A stretch of DNA of 58,948 nt from Candidatus Thioglobus sp. (GCA_004212795.1 SHBR01000008.1:1-58948); one strand, 5' to 3'. Positions 16,349 to 26,958 are shown, counted from the stretch's first letter. The notes: a model not told the origin generated them from the sequence alone. Numbers and translations: made by a program.

Positions 16349-18205
16349 TTATGTTGCATGTGCACGGACATGATGTTGATTGCCAAGATCGATCCATTTA
16401 GCATTTTCGCCAACTTCAAAACGGAATACCGCAGGCCAGCGTTTGGGATCATTGCCACCCAGGGCATTAATAGCCTTAAAGTCGAGCGGCCGGGTGATAT
16501 CAGGGTGAGGCACGGCGTGCAGCAAAGATTGTGTGTAAGGATGAGTCGGGTTCGAAAAAAGTTCGCTTCTTGGCGCGATCTCAACGATACGGCCGCGATG
16601 CATGACCGCAATTCGATCAGCAATATAGTCGATCACCGCGAGATTATGGGAGATAAAGAGATAAGTGAGCCCGAGTTCATTTTTTAAATCTTTAAGCAAG
16701 TTGAGAACTTGCGCCTGAATGGAGACATCCAATGCTGACACTGGTTCATCACATATGAGAAGTTCAGGTTGGAGTGCAAGCGCGCGAGCAATACTGATTC
16801 GTTGGCGCTGTCCGCCCGAAAAACTATGGGGATAACGATTCAGGAACCTTGGATCGAGTCCAACCAGTTGCATTAATTCTTGAACGAGATCACGTTGCGC
16901 TTGGAGATCACCTTCGTTGTGGATAACAAAGGGTTCGCGAACGATATCGAACACTGTCATCCGGGGACTCAATGAGCTGAAGGGATCCTGGAAGATCAAC
17001 TGCATTTTTTTCCGCATCGCCATCAGGTCGTTGCCCTCAAGACTGAGGATATCAATTGGACCATCCGGCCCCCTATATTGAATCTTCCCCGAGTCGGGCA
17101 ATAATGCGCGCATGAGCATCTTGCTGAGCGTTGTTTTACCGCAACCGCTTTCACCGACAAGGCCAAGACATTCGCCTTGTGCTATTTCGAAACTGACGTC
17201 ATCTACCGCCTGAATGTTTGATGAAGGCGCTTTAGAGAGTAAGCCTTCTGAGCGAATCGTGAAACGTTTGCTCAGCCCGTTAACCTTTAAAAGTGTGTTT
17301 GATTGAGACTTGATGGCCGGTTTTCTCTGGAAGTGCGCACCCAGTTTTTGGTCAATGGGTCGAACAGGCACGAGTCGATCATCTTTGTCCATGCCGAAAC
17401 GGGGCACCGCCTTAAATAGTGCTGACAGGTAAGGATGGCGTGGGTTCTCAAAAAGATCCTTTGCGGAACCGCTCTCCACAACTTTGCCGTGATACATGAC
17501 TACGAGTTCTTCAGCCATATTTGCGACAACGCCAAGATCATGAGTGATTAGCAATAGAGCCATTTTGAGATCGTGCTGAAGATCCCTGATCAAATTCAAT
17601 ATTTGAGCTTGCACGGTTACATCAAGCGCAGTCGTTGGTTCATCCGCAATGAGAAGTGCAGGTCGACAGACGAGAGCCATCGCAATCATCGCGCGTTGGC
17701 GCAATCCACCTGACAGCTCGAACGGATAAGTTCTGAGCGCCCGAGACGGGTCGGGAAAGCCGACCAAATCAAGCATCGCTTCGGTTCGAGAGAGTCCTTC
17801 CGACCGGCCTGTTTGCTGATGTAAGAAAAGCGCCTCACTGATTTGATCGCCGATTGTGTGCAAGGGGGATAGCGCCACCATTGGCTCCTGAAAAATAATA
17901 GAGATCTTCCCGCCTCGTATTTTTCGAAGAGCCGGATCATCTTGAGAGAGGGCTGAAATCTCCGTTATGGATCCGGATTGAGGGTCCCGAAAGATAATCT
18001 CGCCAGAGGTGATCCGCGCGGTAGAGGGTAAGATTCCCATGATGGCCTGCGCCGTAACTGATTTACCTGATCCCGATTCTCCAACCAGCGCGATAGTGCT
18101 CGCTTTTCCGATATTAAAATCGACGCCTTTGAGCACCTCAACTTCTCCGGTCGCCATCTCAAAGGACACTTTTAAATTTCGAACAGATATGATGGGTTCA
18201 TCCAT
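16349..18205 (-). CDS. Fused two-domain ABC transporter ATPase (OppD-OppF/YejF type)
   Basis: This is the energising subunit of the transporter, about 618 residues with two complete nucleotide-binding domains. The first has Walker A GESGSGKS, the signature LSGGLRQR and Walker B LLIADEP. The second has [16 protein letters not shown] and LLICDEP, and ends with the oligopeptide-type C-terminal region. The ATG at 18205 is taken as start because it begins the conserved [11 protein letters not shown]; a TTG 36 bases earlier overlaps the GDPD gene. A fused ATPase with one receptor and two permeases is the YejABEF or GsiABCD layout, here in the order ATPase, receptor, B-type permease, C-type permease. 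The transported solute is not known. Confidence 0.93.
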   Translation of the reverse strand: MDEPIISVRNLKVSFEMATGEVEVLKGVDFNIGKASTIALVGESGSGKSVTAQAIMGILPSTARITSGEIIFRDPQSGSITEISALSQDDPALRKIRGGKISIIFQEPMVALSPLHTIGDQISEALFLHQQTGRSEGLSRTEAMLDLVGFPDPSRALRTYPFELSGGLRQRAMIAMALVCRPALLIADEPTTALDVTVQAQILNLIRDLQHDLKMALLLITHDLGVVANMAEELVVMYHGKVVESGSAKDLFENPRHPYLSALFKAVPRFGMDKDDRLVPVRPIDQKLGAHFQRKPAIKSQSNTLLKVNGLSKRFTIRSEGLLSKAPSSNIQAVDDVSFEIAQGECLGLVGESGCGKTTLSKMLMRALLPDSGKIQYRGPDGPIDILSLEGNDLMAMRKKMQLIFQDPFSSLSPRMTVFDIVREPFVIHNEGDLQAQRDLVQELMQLVGLDPRFLNRYPHSFSGGQRQRISIARALALQPELLICDEPVSALDVSIQAQVLNLLKDLKNELGLTYLFISHNLAVIDYIADRIAVMHRGRIVEIAPRSELFSNPTHPYTQSLLHAVPHPDITRPLDFKAINALGGNDPKRWPAVFRFEVGENAKWIDLGNQHHVRAHAT

Positions 18206-18230
18206 TAGTAATGTTCGCTCATCAATGTGA

Positions 18231-19166
18231 TTAGCAATCAAGGGCGTCTGGCACCGCTATTTGATTCGCGTGGAAGATTTCCCTTGCAAGATCTGGATAG
18301 TCGGTCGTAATCCCCGTCACACCCCACTCCAGAGTCTTTTTTATATCGGCAGACTCATTGAGTGTCCAGGGATGAACCCCGAGCCCTAGATTCCTGGCGT
18401 GAGTCACACTCTCTTGGCACAAGTCACCATACCAGGGGCCCCAGTAATCCCCGCCAGCGGCGGCGACCGCGTCGGCCACTTTTCCGTTATGACAGAAAGG
18501 GTCGAATCCTGCTAGCCATGGGGAGGGTGTTTCTCTCCAAACGGTTGGATCATCATCATGCTCAGCGCTGAGAAAGCCGGTAGGTATGTCCTTGCATTGG
18601 CGCTTGGTTTCGATCAAAAGAGACCAATCAAAAGCTTGTATCCACGCGTGCTCGATCAGAGCGAATCGTTTTATTTCATCAATGACGATCCCAACGTAAT
18701 CTTTAACAGGCGGGGTATGATCAGGGCACTCAGGGTCAGATTTCAGTTCAATATTAATGATGGGACGGACCGGTTTCAGGTTTTTCCACCATTCCGCGAG
18801 GTCGCTGAGCAATAGAATTGACTCCCCATCGCTTGGATATTGTCTCGGGAACGCCTGGTGGGTCTTGGAGCCAGGTTTGACTTGACCAATGTCGTAGGAT
18901 TTCAAGTCCACGGTGTCGAGATCTTTTATGAGAGGGGTAGGTGTATCCACCCAGAACCCCCGGTTATTTCGTGTTAAATCGGGATTAAGTCTGTGGTCAT
19001 GATGAATCACCACTCGTTCTTCCGCGTTAATCAAGACATCCAATTCAAGACCATCGACCCCAATTTGACAGGCGCGGGTGAATCCTTTCAGGGTATTTTC
19101 CGGCGCTAACCCTCTTGCGCCTCGGTGACCATGAATCACGCATCGGGAATGACTATGAGTCAACAT
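18231..19166 (-). CDS. Glycerophosphodiester phosphodiesterase family protein
   Basis: A 311-residue TIM-barrel enzyme that hydrolyses glycerophosphodiesters to glycerol-3-phosphate and an alcohol. The active-site pattern is complete: [15 protein letters not shown] (residues 12-26) with the two catalytic histidines, the metal-binding [18 protein letters not shown] segment, and IELK near residue 142. No signal peptide is seen, so a cytosolic UgpQ-like enzyme is more likely than periplasmic GlpQ. It is the first gene of the - strand transporter operon, and the ATPase start is 25 bases past its stop. That raises the possibility that the transporter imports a phosphodiester such as glycerophosphocholine or a similar headgroup compound, although the receptor belongs to the peptide family. 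Confidence 0.9.
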   Translation of the reverse strand: MLTHSHSRCVIHGHRGARGLAPENTLKGFTRACQIGVDGLELDVLINAEERVVIHHDHRLNPDLTRNNRGFWVDTPTPLIKDLDTVDLKSYDIGQVKPGSKTHQAFPRQYPSDGESILLLSDLAEWWKNLKPVRPIINIELKSDPECPDHTPPVKDYVGIVIDEIKRFALIEHAWIQAFDWSLLIETKRQCKDIPTGFLSAEHDDDPTVWRETPSPWLAGFDPFCHNGKVADAVAAAGGDYWGPWYGDLCQESVTHARNLGLGVHPWTLNESADIKKTLEWGVTGITTDYPDLAREIFHANQIAVPDALDC

Positions 19167-19317
19167 CGTGATGGGACCATGGGGTTAACGCGCGAATTTT
19201 GTAAAGACGCATTTTCGTTATTTGATACGATTTTTGCAAAATAGATGCGAAATTGATGCCATCGAGATTCAAAGATAGTATGCGTAATATGTGATTATTT
19301 CCACAACGCAGATTCTA

Positions 19318-20061
19318 ATGGCTGAAAACAATCATATGGATATACAGAAAGGGCACGATTGGCTCGAGAATCGAGGGATGAATCTTCGCGCTATTATTCT
19401 GGTTGATGATTTTGATCGAGAGCTCCAAGAAGCCTGGGATCGAGCGGGCATTTTCACTCACCCCGACGATCGACTGGTTTTGCTCGGCATGGCTGGCTCG
19501 TCGTTATGGCAATTTTTAAAAGAAAATAATTACCTTGGTGATGATCGGTTTGACCAATTTTCTACCGAAGCCAGTCTCGAGGTCAGTCGCTTGTTTTGGG
19601 GAGATCAATCGCCACGGATCATTTATCCCGGCAACACCTTGATTCCCTTACAGCAAATAGGGCGATCGTTGGGGTGGGGCGCGCCTTCACCGCTCGGGCT
19701 CGACATTAATCCGCAGTATGGCCCCTGGTTTGCTTATCGTGCCGCATTTTTGACACAGTCTTTGTTGCCGGTGACCAATGCGTTTCGAATCCGTCAATCG
19801 CCTTGTGATCGTTGTGTGAAAAAGCCTTGTCTCTCGAATTGCCCGGCAAGCGCTCTTAGATCTGGTGCACTGCCAGATCTAAATGCCTGCGTTTCGAGAC
19901 GGATTGAGGATCAAACGGGTTGCGGATTAGCGTGCCAGTCCCGCCTTGCCTGTCCCGTTGGCAGGGAGTGGCGCTACTCCGAGGAGCAGCTTAACTATCA
20001 TGGGGAGCGTTCATTCCGCAGCCTTACCCGCTGGATCAAGCGGGACGATAAAATTCTTTGA
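19318..20061 (+). CDS. QueG-like cysteine-rich Fe-S protein of unknown function
   Basis: A 247-residue protein. Its C-terminal third holds a ferredoxin-like cysteine cluster (CDRCVKKPCLSNCP, then a spaced Cys in LNACV and CGLACQ, ending in ACPVGRE), resembling the iron-sulfur module of epoxyqueuosine reductase and of vitamin B12 reductase-like proteins. The N-terminal part lacks the QueG cobalamin-domain signature that I can recognise. Proteins with the final RACPVGR/ACPVG motif occur widely in Alpha- and Gammaproteobacteria as uncharacterised 'ferredoxin-like' proteins. The start is uncertain: a GTG at 19291 and ATGs at 19318 and 19336 are in frame and none has a clear ribosome site. It lies upstream of glyA on the same strand but is separated by a promoter-like region. 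Confidence 0.65.
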   Translation: MAENNHMDIQKGHDWLENRGMNLRAIILVDDFDRELQEAWDRAGIFTHPDDRLVLLGMAGSSLWQFLKENNYLGDDRFDQFSTEASLEVSRLFWGDQSPRIIYPGNTLIPLQQIGRSLGWGAPSPLGLDINPQYGPWFAYRAAFLTQSLLPVTNAFRIRQSPCDRCVKKPCLSNCPASALRSGALPDLNACVSRRIEDQTGCGLACQSRLACPVGREWRYSEEQLNYHGERSFRSLTRWIKRDDKIL

Positions 20062-20082
20062 TCGATAGGACTAAAAGGTGTA

Positions 20083-20111
20083 TTGGGTCGAGGCGTTGAG
20101 TCCGGTAGAAT
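20083..20111 (+). promoter_or_regulatory. Candidate sigma-70 promoter of glyA
   Basis: TTGGGT (20083-20088) and TAGAAT (20106-20111) are 17 bases apart. The -10 box is one base from consensus and the -35 is only half matched. Transcription would begin near 20118, giving a leader of about 60 bases before the glyA ATG. I found no glycine riboswitch fold in this gap. Confidence 0.35.
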
Positions 20112-20177
20112 CCACAACTGTTTAGGCAGGTTAATTCGCCGACTAATTCAACTATTAATTTAACGGAAAAAGAAACT

Positions 20178-21437
20178 ATGTTTAGTACCAATGATCGAAT
20201 AGAAGACTTTGATCCAGAGCTTTGGGAAGCCATTCAGAATGAGAGCCGTCGGCAAGAAGAGCATATCGAATTAATTGCCTCAGAGAACTATACAAGTCCA
20301 CGAGTACTGGAAGCCCAGGGGACAGTGCTTACGAATAAATATGCCGAAGGTTACCCCGGAAAAAGATATTACGGAGGCTGCGAATTTGTTGATGTCGCAG
20401 AGCAGCTTGCCATCGATCGTGCAAAAAAACTGTTTAACGCTGATTATGTCAACGTCCAGCCTCATTCCGGTTCTGGCGCAAATGCCGCTGTTTACATGGC
20501 GCTATTAAATCCCGGTGATACAGTGCTTGGAATGAGCTTGGCTCATGGCGGTCATTTGACTCATGGTGCGGCGGTAAACTTTTCAGGCAAACTTTATCAG
20601 GCGGTTCAGTATGGACTGAATACAGATATCGGCGAGATTGACTATGATCAAGTAGAGCAGTTGGCAAAAGAACATAAGCCTAAGATGATTGTTGCCGGTT
20701 TCTCGGCTTACAGCCGTTTTCTAGATTGGCAGCGGTTTCGAGACATAGCTGACAGCATTGGTGCCTATTTCTTGGCAGATATGGCTCACGTCACCGGGCT
20801 TGTCGCCGTTGATTTATATCCTAGCCCGCTCGGTATTGCAGACGTGACGACTTGCACAACGCATAAAACGTTACGAGGCGCCAGAGGCGGCATGATAATG
20901 GCTCGCGCCAACCCCGAGATTGAAAAGAAACTTTCTTCTCTTGTTTTTCCTGGCACTCAAGGCGGTCCTCTGATGCATGCGATCGCGGGTAAAGCAGTTG
21001 CATTCAAAGAGGCGCTTCAACCGGAGTTTCGGTTATATGGGGAACAAGTCATCGCGAACGCGCAAGCGATGGCAGCCGTCTTTTTAGACAGAGGTTTCGA
21101 CATTGTTTCAGGTGGTACCGATAATCACCTGTTCTTGCTTGATTTAATTAGCAAAGGTGTGACCGGTAAGGCTGCTGATGCGGCATTGGGTCGCGCCAAC
21201 ATTACGGTTAACAAGAACTCCGTACCGAATGATCCACAGTCCCCATTTGTCACCAGCGGTCTTCGAATCGGGTCACCCGCGGGTACGACCCGAGGTTTTG
21301 GGGTTGATGAGATGAGTCAAATCACACATTGGATTTGCGATATCCTCGAGAACATCGATGATCACTCGGTCGAAGAGTCAGTGAAAGGAAAAGTGCTCGA
21401 ACTCTGTTCTCGCTTTCCGGTTTATCGTGAGGCCTGA
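20178..21437 (+). CDS. glyA: Serine hydroxymethyltransferase
   Basis: This PLP enzyme interconverts serine and glycine with tetrahydrofolate and is the main source of one-carbon units. The 419-residue length is standard. The N-terminal region carries the [16 protein letters not shown] block (residues 18-33), with the Glu and Ser involved in catalysis. The PLP lysine is K230 in TTHKTLRG, and the C-terminal part has [20 protein letters not shown]. Immediately downstream is the sarcosine oxidase operon, which releases glycine and 5,10-methylene-THF. GlyA can use both products to make serine, so the placement is metabolically coherent. GGAAAAAG before the ATG is a weak ribosome site. Confidence 0.97.
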   Translation: MFSTNDRIEDFDPELWEAIQNESRRQEEHIELIASENYTSPRVLEAQGTVLTNKYAEGYPGKRYYGGCEFVDVAEQLAIDRAKKLFNADYVNVQPHSGSGANAAVYMALLNPGDTVLGMSLAHGGHLTHGAAVNFSGKLYQAVQYGLNTDIGEIDYDQVEQLAKEHKPKMIVAGFSAYSRFLDWQRFRDIADSIGAYFLADMAHVTGLVAVDLYPSPLGIADVTTCTTHKTLRGARGGMIMARANPEIEKKLSSLVFPGTQGGPLMHAIAGKAVAFKEALQPEFRLYGEQVIANAQAMAAVFLDRGFDIVSGGTDNHLFLLDLISKGVTGKAADAALGRANITVNKNSVPNDPQSPFVTSGLRIGSPAGTTRGFGVDEMSQITHWICDILENIDDHSVEESVKGKVLELCSRFPVYREA

Positions 21438-21537
21438 GATGTAGACGCCTAGTGGATGAGTCTGCTGTAAGGTTCTCCGAGGAAGTGTTGTCTGACGGCA
21501 TCACTATTTGTTTAAAGTCTATCGCGGCGGAAACAGT

Positions 21538-22794
21538 GTGAAAAAAGATCGTTATTCCGTATTTAGTCTGGCTCGAAACGCGGTTAATTATCATCAGGAT
21601 TGGGCGGAAGCATGGCGAAGCCCGGACCCAGCCGGTGAGTACGATGTGATAGTCGTCGGTGGTGGAGGGCACGGTCTTGCGACAGCCTATTATTTAGCGT
21701 CAGAGCATAATGTTGGCCGCGTTGCGCTCCTCGAGAAGGGATGGATCGGGGGCGGTAACACAGGTCGCAATACCACTATTGTCCGGTCGAACTATCTTTG
21801 GGATGAGTCGGCCCATTTATACGAAAAATCGCTCAAACTCTGGGAAGGGCTAAGTCAAGAGTTGAACTTCAACGTAATGTTCAGTCAGCGTGGCGTAATG
21901 AACTTGGGGCATACGTTGCAGGATATGCGTGATATCTATCGACGATCGAATGCCAACCGGTTGAATGGGATTGACAGCGAAATCCTGTTGCCAGGTCAAA
22001 TTAAAGAGATAGTGCCCGCCATGAATGTATCGGGCAATACCCGACACCCGGTGTTGGGAGCCTCTTACCAGCCCCGAGGGGGCGTTGCGAGGCATGACGC
22101 CGTGGCATGGGGTTATGCGCGTGCCGCCGATTCAAGAGGGGTTGATATTATTCAAAATTGCGAGGTAACCGGCATTCGTCAGGAAAACGGATCTGTTCGG
22201 GGAGTGGAGACGAGTCGCGGCTATATTGGAGCCAAAAAAGTGGCGGTTGTGGTGGCTGGACACGCAAGTGTGTTGGCGCAGATGGGTGGTTTCAGGCTAC
22301 CTGTTGAAAGCCACCCTTTGCAGGCACTTGTTTCGGAACCCCTTAAGCCCGTTCTTGATACGGTTGTGATGTCGAACGCTGTTCACGGATATGTCAGCCA
22401 ATCAGACAAAGGCGAGCTTGTCATTGGTGCGGGAATCGATGCATACACAGGCTACGGTCAGCGGGGGAGCTTTTCGATAATAGAGGGTAATGTGGCTGCA
22501 ATCGTCGAGCTTTTCCCGGTTTTTAGTCGGGTCAGAATGCTTCGGCAATGGGGCGGAATTGTTGATGTATGCCCCGATGCATGTCCTATTATCTCCAAAA
22601 CGCCGGTTAACGGACTGTACTTTAACTGCGGTTGGGGTACGGGGGGCTTCAAGGCGACACCCGGGTCAGGCTGGGTTTTCGCGCACACCGTTGCGAACGA
22701 CGAACCGCATCGGCTGAATGCGGCTTTTGAGCTCGATCGATTTTATTCAGGCGCACTCATTGACGAACACGGCGCAGCTGGCGTTGCCCACTAA
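21538..22794 (+). CDS. soxB: Sarcosine oxidase, beta subunit
   Basis: The beta subunit of heterotetrameric sarcosine oxidase carries FAD and the sarcosine site and shares the covalently bound FMN with alpha. Its 418 residues begin with the usual [15 protein letters not shown], which is why I start at the GTG at 21538 and not the TTG 30 bases upstream. The FAD-binding motif is [18 protein letters not shown] near residue 36, followed by [17 protein letters not shown]. The [11 protein letters not shown] segment near residue 257 surrounds the family's conserved covalent-flavin histidine. The C-terminus [18 protein letters not shown] is typical. It heads the sox operon, and soxD starts 34 bases after its stop. 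Confidence 0.96.
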   Translation: MKKDRYSVFSLARNAVNYHQDWAEAWRSPDPAGEYDVIVVGGGGHGLATAYYLASEHNVGRVALLEKGWIGGGNTGRNTTIVRSNYLWDESAHLYEKSLKLWEGLSQELNFNVMFSQRGVMNLGHTLQDMRDIYRRSNANRLNGIDSEILLPGQIKEIVPAMNVSGNTRHPVLGASYQPRGGVARHDAVAWGYARAADSRGVDIIQNCEVTGIRQENGSVRGVETSRGYIGAKKVAVVVAGHASVLAQMGGFRLPVESHPLQALVSEPLKPVLDTVVMSNAVHGYVSQSDKGELVIGAGIDAYTGYGQRGSFSIIEGNVAAIVELFPVFSRVRMLRQWGGIVDVCPDACPIISKTPVNGLYFNCGWGTGGFKATPGSGWVFAHTVANDEPHRLNAAFELDRFYSGALIDEHGAAGVAH

Positions 22795-22828
22795 TTAAAT
22801 AGAAAGTTTATGAATTGGAGTTTGCGCC

Positions 22829-23110
22829 TTGCTTGAAATTGAATGTCCCTGGTGTGGTCCACGTGATCAGGATGAGTTTAGCTATGGAGGTGAGGCGCAC
22901 ATCGTGCGTCCGTTGTCTCCAGAAAATCTCAATGATCGAGAATGGGGAGACTATCTTTTTTTTCGCGATAATAAGAAGGGCCAGCATGCTGAGCAATGGT
23001 GCCATGCAGCAGGCTGTCGCCGTTGGTTTAATGTTATTCGCGATACGGTGAGCTACCGGATTGTGAGCGTCTATCGATCAGGGGACTCGTCCTCGGGAGA
23101 GTCTCCGTGA
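22829..23110 (+). CDS. soxD: Sarcosine oxidase, delta subunit
   Basis: The small zinc-binding subunit of heterotetrameric sarcosine oxidase, 93 residues. Zinc ligands are visible in CPWCGPRDQDEF (CxxC near residue 6) and in QWCHAAGCRRWF near residue 60, with His between them. The start is a TTG at 22829, supported by GGAG 8 bases upstream and by the family N-terminus LEIECPWCG. Its stop overlaps the soxA start by 4 bases (GTGA), so soxD and soxA are translationally coupled. The tail after residue 80 is low-complexity and serine-rich. Confidence 0.94.
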   Translation: MLEIECPWCGPRDQDEFSYGGEAHIVRPLSPENLNDREWGDYLFFRDNKKGQHAEQWCHAAGCRRWFNVIRDTVSYRIVSVYRSGDSSSGESP

Positions 23111-26100
23111 GTGGCGCGAGGCGTCTGTCTCGCGGCGGCTTAATTGATCGCTCCCAAATTATCAAGTTTCGGTTTAACGGAAAGGCATACACCGGTCACC
23201 CCGGGGATACGTTGGCCTCAGCACTTCTCGCGCAGGGCGTAAGACTGTTTGGACGCAGCTTTAAGTATCATCGACCTAGAGGTGTCGTGGGCGCGGGCGC
23301 TGAAGAGCCTAACGCGCTCGTGCAGGTGGGGGAAGCCGGTTATAGCACGCCTAATCTTCGAGCCACCCAGGTTGAACTGTATGATGGTTTATCGGCACAA
23401 ACGGTGAATGGGTGGCCGAGTCTTAAGCATGATGTTGGCGCGATCAACAGTATGTTTTCCCGCATTCTTCCCGCAGGCTTTTATTACAAGACCTTTATGT
23501 GGCCCCGTTCGGCGTGGATGCGTTATGAGCACTTTATTAGGAAAGCGGCAGGTTTGGGTAGAACGCCGGAACTCCCTGATCCGGACATCTATGACAAGCG
23601 CCACATTCATTGCGATATCCTAGTTGTGGGTGCAGGACCGTCAGGACTCATTGCGGCACTGACGGCCGCCCGGTCGGGGGCGCGAGTCGTTTTAGCGGAC
23701 GAGCAAACTCAGTTTGGCGGTAGTCTTTTATGCACATCTTCCACGATTGGCGGGTTGAGAGCCGTTGATTGGGTTAAAAAGATGGTCGACGAGTTGCGGA
23801 CCTTTTCCGAGGTAAAGCTGCTGAATCGATCGACGGTCACAGGTTATTTTGACCATAATTTTTTGACCATCAATGAGCGGCGCACTCATCACCTTGCTTC
23901 GGGGGATAGTGACCCGCGGATGAGTAGAGAACGCCTTTGGCGGGTTCGTGCCGGAGAAGTTGTCCTGGCCACGGGGGCGATAGAGCGACCCCTGGTCTTT
24001 GACGGAAATGATTTACCTGGCGTGATGTTGTCCTCTGCAGTTACAACGTATATTCGCCGTTACGCGGTTGCTCCAGGAAAAACTGGCGTGGTTTTTACAA
24101 ATAACGATTCGGGGTACCAGGCGGCAATCGATATGGCCTGGGCTGGGATGGAGGTGATCGCTATCGTGGACTCTCGCCGGTCTCCGGGTACTTCTGTTGT
24201 CAAAGAGGCAGAGGCACTTGGAATCCCGATTTACAAGGGCCATGTGATTTCATCTGCCCGATCCGGTAGCGAAGGCCTCAATAGGGTTGAGCTTTCGACG
24301 TGGTGCAGGTCGACTGGCGAGCTGACCGCGCATAAAGGTATGATCGATTGTCAGGTTCTCGCGCTATCGGGCGGCCTCAGCCCGGTCGTTCACTTGCATT
24401 CACAGTCTGGCGCTAAGCCTGTTTTCGACAGCCATGTGGCTGCGTTTCTACCGGGTGCCTCGGTTCAGAAAGAGCGCTCGGTAGGAGCGTGCAACGGCAC
24501 TTTTGACCTTGGTGATTGTTTTCGCGAGGGCATCCAAGGTGCGCTTGCGGCGGCTAATGTTCGTGGGTTCTCCGCAATTGGAGTTGATATCCCTGCGACT
24601 GATTACAAACAGCATGCGCCAATCGAAGCGTTATGGGAGGTGCCTTCGAATATTCTGGACGGTGCGCGAGCTAAAAAATTTGTTGACTATCAAAATGATA
24701 CCACCGCGTCAGATATCCGGCTGGCAGCACGCGAGGGTTATCGATCAATTGAGCATGTTAAGCGCTATACCGCGCTGGGCTTTGGTACTGATCAGGGGAA
24801 ACTGGGTAATATTAACGGCCTTGCAATTCTGGCGAAGACCCTGAATAAAGAGCCGGGAGATGTGGGTACAACCACATTCCGACCTAACTACACACCTGTT
24901 ACTTTCGGAGCGATTGCGGGTAGGAATCTCGGCTCGGAACTTTTTGATCCCGTGCGCAAGACAGCGATTCATCCCTGGCACGTAAAGCGTGGCGCTCTGT
25001 TTGAGAATGTCGGTCAATGGAAGCGTCCTTGGTACTATCCGAGACCAGGTGAATCGATGTTGGACGCGGTTAATCGGGAATGCCTTGCGACCCGGGCCAG
25101 CGTTGGAGTACTTGATGCATCCACTCTCGGAAAGATTGACATTCAGGGGCCAGACACAGCTGAGTTTTTAAATAGAATTTATACAAATGGCTGGACCAAT
25201 CTCCTGCCGGGTCGGTGTCGTTACGGCTTTATGCTCGGTGAGGACGGCATGGTGATGGATGATGGTGTAACCACGTGTATCGCGTCCAATCACTATCTAA
25301 TGACTACGACTACCGGTGGCGCAGCAGCTGTGATGGGCTGGATGGAGCGTTGGCTGCAAACTGAGTGGCCTGATCTGAAGGTTTACCTGACCTCGGTCAC
25401 AGATCACTGGTCGGTGATGAGCGTGGCCGGTCCGCAGTCAAGGGCGGTGCTTGAAGCTGCGGGATGTGATGTTGAGCTTGATTCGCAGTCATTTCCTTTT
25501 ATGAGCGTGCGTGAGGGAAAAATTGGAGACATCTCTTCGAGAATTAGTCGAATCAGTTTTAGCGGAGAGCTTGCATTTGAGATTAGCGTGGACGCAAATT
25601 ACGGGATGGCACTTTGGCAAACGGTTATGGATGCGGGGCGAGCGTATGATATTACGCCTTATGGCACCGAGGCCATGCACGTGCTGCGCGCAGAGAAAGG
25701 TTATGTGATTGTGGGTCAGGATACTGACGGATCGGTGACGCCAAATGATCTTGGGATGGACTGGATTGTTTCGAAAAACAAGGACTTCATAGGTAAACGC
25801 TCTTTATTTCGCGCCGATACGATACGCCCCAACCGAAAACAGCTAGTCGGTCTGCTAACTGACGACCCAAAGACCGTCTTGCCGGAAGGCGCGCAACTTG
25901 TTAATTCGCCTCAAAATTCTCGACCCGTTCCGATGATTGGTCATGTCTCCTCAAGTTATTACAGTGCGAGTATTGGGCGCTCGATTGCATTAGCGTTGGT
26001 GAAAGGGGGTAGGGCTCGAATGGGTTCAACTATCTTTGCGCAACTGATGGACGATCATATTGTACCGGCCGTTGTCGTTGACCCGGTTTTTTATGATCCT

Positions 26101-26124
26101 GAAAATGAAAGGACCAAATCATGA
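23107..26124 (+). CDS. soxA: Sarcosine oxidase, alpha subunit
   Basis: The large alpha subunit (1,005 residues) binds NAD, part of the FMN site and tetrahydrofolate, and turns the methyl group of sarcosine into methylene-THF or formaldehyde. Domains in order: an N-terminal 2Fe-2S-like ferredoxin fold (residues 15-105, FNGKAYTGHPGDTLASALLAQGV), a pyridine nucleotide-disulfide oxidoreductase domain from about 170 (DILVVGAGPSGLIAALTAARS), and a C-terminal GcvT-like aminomethyltransferase domain from about 610 (KRGALFENVGQWKRPWYYPR) to the end. It begins with GTG overlapping soxD and ends overlapping the BKACE start by 4 bases. Full length and unbroken. Confidence 0.97.
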   Translation: MSGARRLSRGGLIDRSQIIKFRFNGKAYTGHPGDTLASALLAQGVRLFGRSFKYHRPRGVVGAGAEEPNALVQVGEAGYSTPNLRATQVELYDGLSAQTVNGWPSLKHDVGAINSMFSRILPAGFYYKTFMWPRSAWMRYEHFIRKAAGLGRTPELPDPDIYDKRHIHCDILVVGAGPSGLIAALTAARSGARVVLADEQTQFGGSLLCTSSTIGGLRAVDWVKKMVDELRTFSEVKLLNRSTVTGYFDHNFLTINERRTHHLASGDSDPRMSRERLWRVRAGEVVLATGAIERPLVFDGNDLPGVMLSSAVTTYIRRYAVAPGKTGVVFTNNDSGYQAAIDMAWAGMEVIAIVDSRRSPGTSVVKEAEALGIPIYKGHVISSARSGSEGLNRVELSTWCRSTGELTAHKGMIDCQVLALSGGLSPVVHLHSQSGAKPVFDSHVAAFLPGASVQKERSVGACNGTFDLGDCFREGIQGALAAANVRGFSAIGVDIPATDYKQHAPIEALWEVPSNILDGARAKKFVDYQNDTTASDIRLAAREGYRSIEHVKRYTALGFGTDQGKLGNINGLAILAKTLNKEPGDVGTTTFRPNYTPVTFGAIAGRNLGSELFDPVRKTAIHPWHVKRGALFENVGQWKRPWYYPRPGESMLDAVNRECLATRASVGVLDASTLGKIDIQGPDTAEFLNRIYTNGWTNLLPGRCRYGFMLGEDGMVMDDGVTTCIASNHYLMTTTTGGAAAVMGWMERWLQTEWPDLKVYLTSVTDHWSVMSVAGPQSRAVLEAAGCDVELDSQSFPFMSVREGKIGDISSRISRISFSGELAFEISVDANYGMALWQTVMDAGRAYDITPYGTEAMHVLRAEKGYVIVGQDTDGSVTPNDLGMDWIVSKNKDFIGKRSLFRADTIRPNRKQLVGLLTDDPKTVLPEGAQLVNSPQNSRPVPMIGHVSSSYYSASIGRSIALALVKGGRARMGSTIFAQLMDDHIVPAVVVDPVFYDPENERTKS

Positions 26125-26948
26125 CCACGCCCATAATTGTGACCACGGCCATCACTGGATCCCAGCCACGCAAAAAAGACAACCCTGCGCTGCCGGTTAC
26201 CCCAAGCGAGCAGATCGAGTCCACTCACGAAGCATTTGAGGCAGGCTCTTCTCTTGTCCATATTCATGTGCGTGACTCCCAGGAGAATTCCTCTTCAGAT
26301 CCAGATCTTTTTTCTGAAGTGCAAGCGGGTATTAAAAAACACTGCCCGAACATGATCATTCAGTTCTCTACAGGGGGTCGTGGTCGAGAGGCAAGTCAAC
26401 GAGGCGGCATGTTATACCTCAAACCGGATATGGCATCTCTTGCAACCGGGTCTGTTAATTTTCCAGGGATGATTTACGAGAACCCGCCTCAGTTGATTGA
26501 CGAGCTCGCGGGCAAAATGAAGATTTACGACGTAAAGCCCGAAATCGAGGTTTTTGATGCGGCGATGTTGTACAACGCGATCAAGATGTCTGAGTCGGGA
26601 GTAATTTCAGGGCCGATTCATGTCCAGTTTGTTCTTGGTATCCCCGGCGCTATGCCGGTTCGAAGGAAGTTACTTGAATTTTTAATTGATGAGCTGGTAG
26701 CCCTTGCGCCTGACGCGACATGGAGTGCTATGGGCATTGGTCGAAATCAGTTCGAAGTTAATAAATGGAGTCTTGAATTAGGTGGACACGCGCGAACAGG
26801 TTTTGAAGATAATGTCAAATTGAATAAGAATGAGTTGGCGAAAAATAACGCAGCGTTGGTCAGGTTAATTGCGGACGCCGCTGCCGAATATGATAGAACA
26901 ATTGCGTCCCCCGATGAAGCGAGAGCAATTCTCGGACTTACTCGCTAG
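26121..26948 (+). CDS. BKACE-family beta-keto acid cleavage enzyme (DUF849)
   Basis: A zinc-dependent Claisen-type enzyme that reacts a beta-keto acid with acetyl-CoA to give acetoacetate and a new acyl-CoA. The 275-residue length equals the founding 3-keto-5-aminohexanoate cleavage enzyme. The zinc histidines are H47 and H49 in VHIHVRD. R225 and E229 in ARTGFED match the catalytic Arg and third zinc ligand of that enzyme in spacing. Different subfamilies act on 3-keto-5-aminohexanoate, dehydrocarnitine, beta-keto adipate and others, and I cannot assign the subfamily from sequence alone. It is placed inside the sox operon with a 4-base ATGA overlap to soxA and 10 bases before soxG. Dehydrocarnitine, which leads to glycine betaine and on to sarcosine, is a plausible substrate by context. 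Confidence 0.9.
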   Translation: MTTPIIVTTAITGSQPRKKDNPALPVTPSEQIESTHEAFEAGSSLVHIHVRDSQENSSSDPDLFSEVQAGIKKHCPNMIIQFSTGGRGREASQRGGMLYLKPDMASLATGSVNFPGMIYENPPQLIDELAGKMKIYDVKPEIEVFDAAMLYNAIKMSESGVISGPIHVQFVLGIPGAMPVRRKLLEFLIDELVALAPDATWSAMGIGRNQFEVNKWSLELGGHARTGFEDNVKLNKNELAKNNAALVRLIADAAAEYDRTIASPDEARAILGLTR

Positions 26949-26958
26949 GAGTTCAGTA

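Noticed and set aside
16360-16623. N-terminal extension of the substrate-binding protein reading frame
   Set aside because: It lies wholly inside the ATPase gene on the same strand in another frame, has no family character and would place the signal peptide 100 residues inside the protein.
20062-20177. Glycine riboswitch before glyA
   Set aside because: I looked for the tandem aptamer pattern because of the glycine-related genes, but the gap is too short and shows no conserved elements; the gcvH upstream gap is also only 82 bases.
21322-21672. 116-residue - strand frame across the glyA-soxB gap
   Set aside because: Overlaps both glyA and soxB, has no ribosome site and no recognisable features; a shadow frame.
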